NCBI GenBank assembly: GCA_023433685.1
Contig: JAEYUD010000257.1
Location: 1-32,542, forward strand
Direction: 5' to 3'
Length of the DNA stretch: 32,542 bases
Origin: Bacteroidota bacterium
GTDB lineage: Bacteria; Bacteroidota; Ignavibacteria; Ignavibacteriales; Ignavibacteriaceae
How positions within the stretch are numbered: the stretch's first letter is position 1; each line of letters opens with the position of its first letter. This document shows positions 32,348 to 32,542 of the stretch, piece by piece. The position numbers were made by a program, and so were the translations under genes. A model generated the notes under the pieces. The model was not told where the DNA came from. It saw only the letters and a list, made by a program, of their open reading frames with translations, and searched no databases.

Positions 32348-32542
32348 CTACTCCGCCAGCACTTCTCCGGCGCTGAGGCGGTCGAGGGCCATTTTGGCGG
32401 CTACCTGTTCCGCGGATTTTTTGTTGCGGCCCTTCCCTTCGCCGAGGACGTGGAGGCCGACTGATACGCGGACGGTGAATACGCGGTCGTGTTCGGGACC
32501 CGATTCTTCGACCACATAGTATCTGGGGAGTTCAACTTCTGT
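32348..32542 (-). CDS. rnc: Ribonuclease III, C-terminal part (dsRNA-binding domain), partial
   Basis: The minus-strand frame from the right edge to the TAG at 32348-32350 gives 64 residues that match the C-terminal double-stranded-RNA-binding domain of RNase III: LPRYYVVEESGPEHDRVFTV, RVSVGLHVLGEGKGRNKKSA, then EQVAAKMALDRL and a short tail. The GPEHDRVFTV strand, the GEGKGRNKKSAEQ-AA loop and the final helix hold the three RNA contact regions. The catalytic domain lies beyond the window. RNase III processes rRNA precursors and other double-stranded RNA. A stand-alone dsRBD protein is possible but unlikely given the close match to the RNase III tail. Confidence 0.88.
   Translation of the reverse strand, partial: TEVELPRYYVVEESGPEHDRVFTVRVSVGLHVLGEGKGRNKKSAEQVAAKMALDRLSAGEVLAE

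Overview
The window most likely comes from a member of the Ignavibacteria or a close relative in the Bacteroidota/Chlorobiota (FCB) group. Five secreted proteins carry type IX secretion (T9SS/Por) C-terminal sorting domains with the NYPNPFN motif. A DUF3098 membrane protein typical of this phylum, a System I cytochrome c maturation cluster and weak or absent Shine-Dalgarno sequences ahead of many genes agree with this. The placement is inferred from gene content only; no rRNA is present.

Left part (1-3.8 kb): an AT-rich stretch with a minus-strand gene cut by the window edge, a protein with a PD-(D/E)XK nuclease signature, a probable gene remnant, a secreted small protein and a DUF1801 protein on the plus strand. 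It reads like accessory DNA. From about 3.9 kb the sequence becomes GC-richer and housekeeping-like. An ATPase_2-type P-loop ATPase sits behind a cluster of TTACGCAA repeats. It is followed by gcvP (glycine decarboxylase P-protein, single chain) with its own hairpin.

Middle (8.2-14.3 kb): three overlapping genes (CoA-binding protein, Omp85-like outer-membrane protein, RNase H-domain protein), the last two apparently starting with TTG. Next come a small uncharacterised 82-aa protein with a structured 3' region, then a compact run of DUF3098 protein, EutN/CcmL microcompartment-vertex homologue, dprA and an MlaF-type ABC ATPase, then rpmB (L28) with its own promoter and terminator. From 14.5 to 18.3 kb lies ccmC-ccmD-ccmE-ccmF, the haem delivery and ligation part of cytochrome c maturation. 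Its CcmE has cysteine where the haem-binding histidine normally sits.

Right part (18.4-31.0 kb): the most distinctive feature is five same-strand genes 10-16 nt apart, in the order A-B-B'-A'-C. They encode signal-peptide-bearing Ycf48/BNR-type beta-propeller proteins with T9SS sorting domains. A and A' are paralogues of about 700 aa. B and B' are paralogues of about 1,115 aa with a fibronectin-III-like domain between two propeller regions. C resembles the second half of B. The sorting-domain DNA of B and A' is nearly identical although the rest of these genes is not, which suggests gene conversion. A multipass acyltransferase-like membrane protein follows. The window ends with short-period repeats, two copies of a palindrome-containing 39-bp element, and the 3' end of rnc (RNase III) on the minus strand.

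Working interpretation: the propeller array is one transcription unit of cell-surface or secreted proteins exported by Sec and then T9SS. Its function is unknown.
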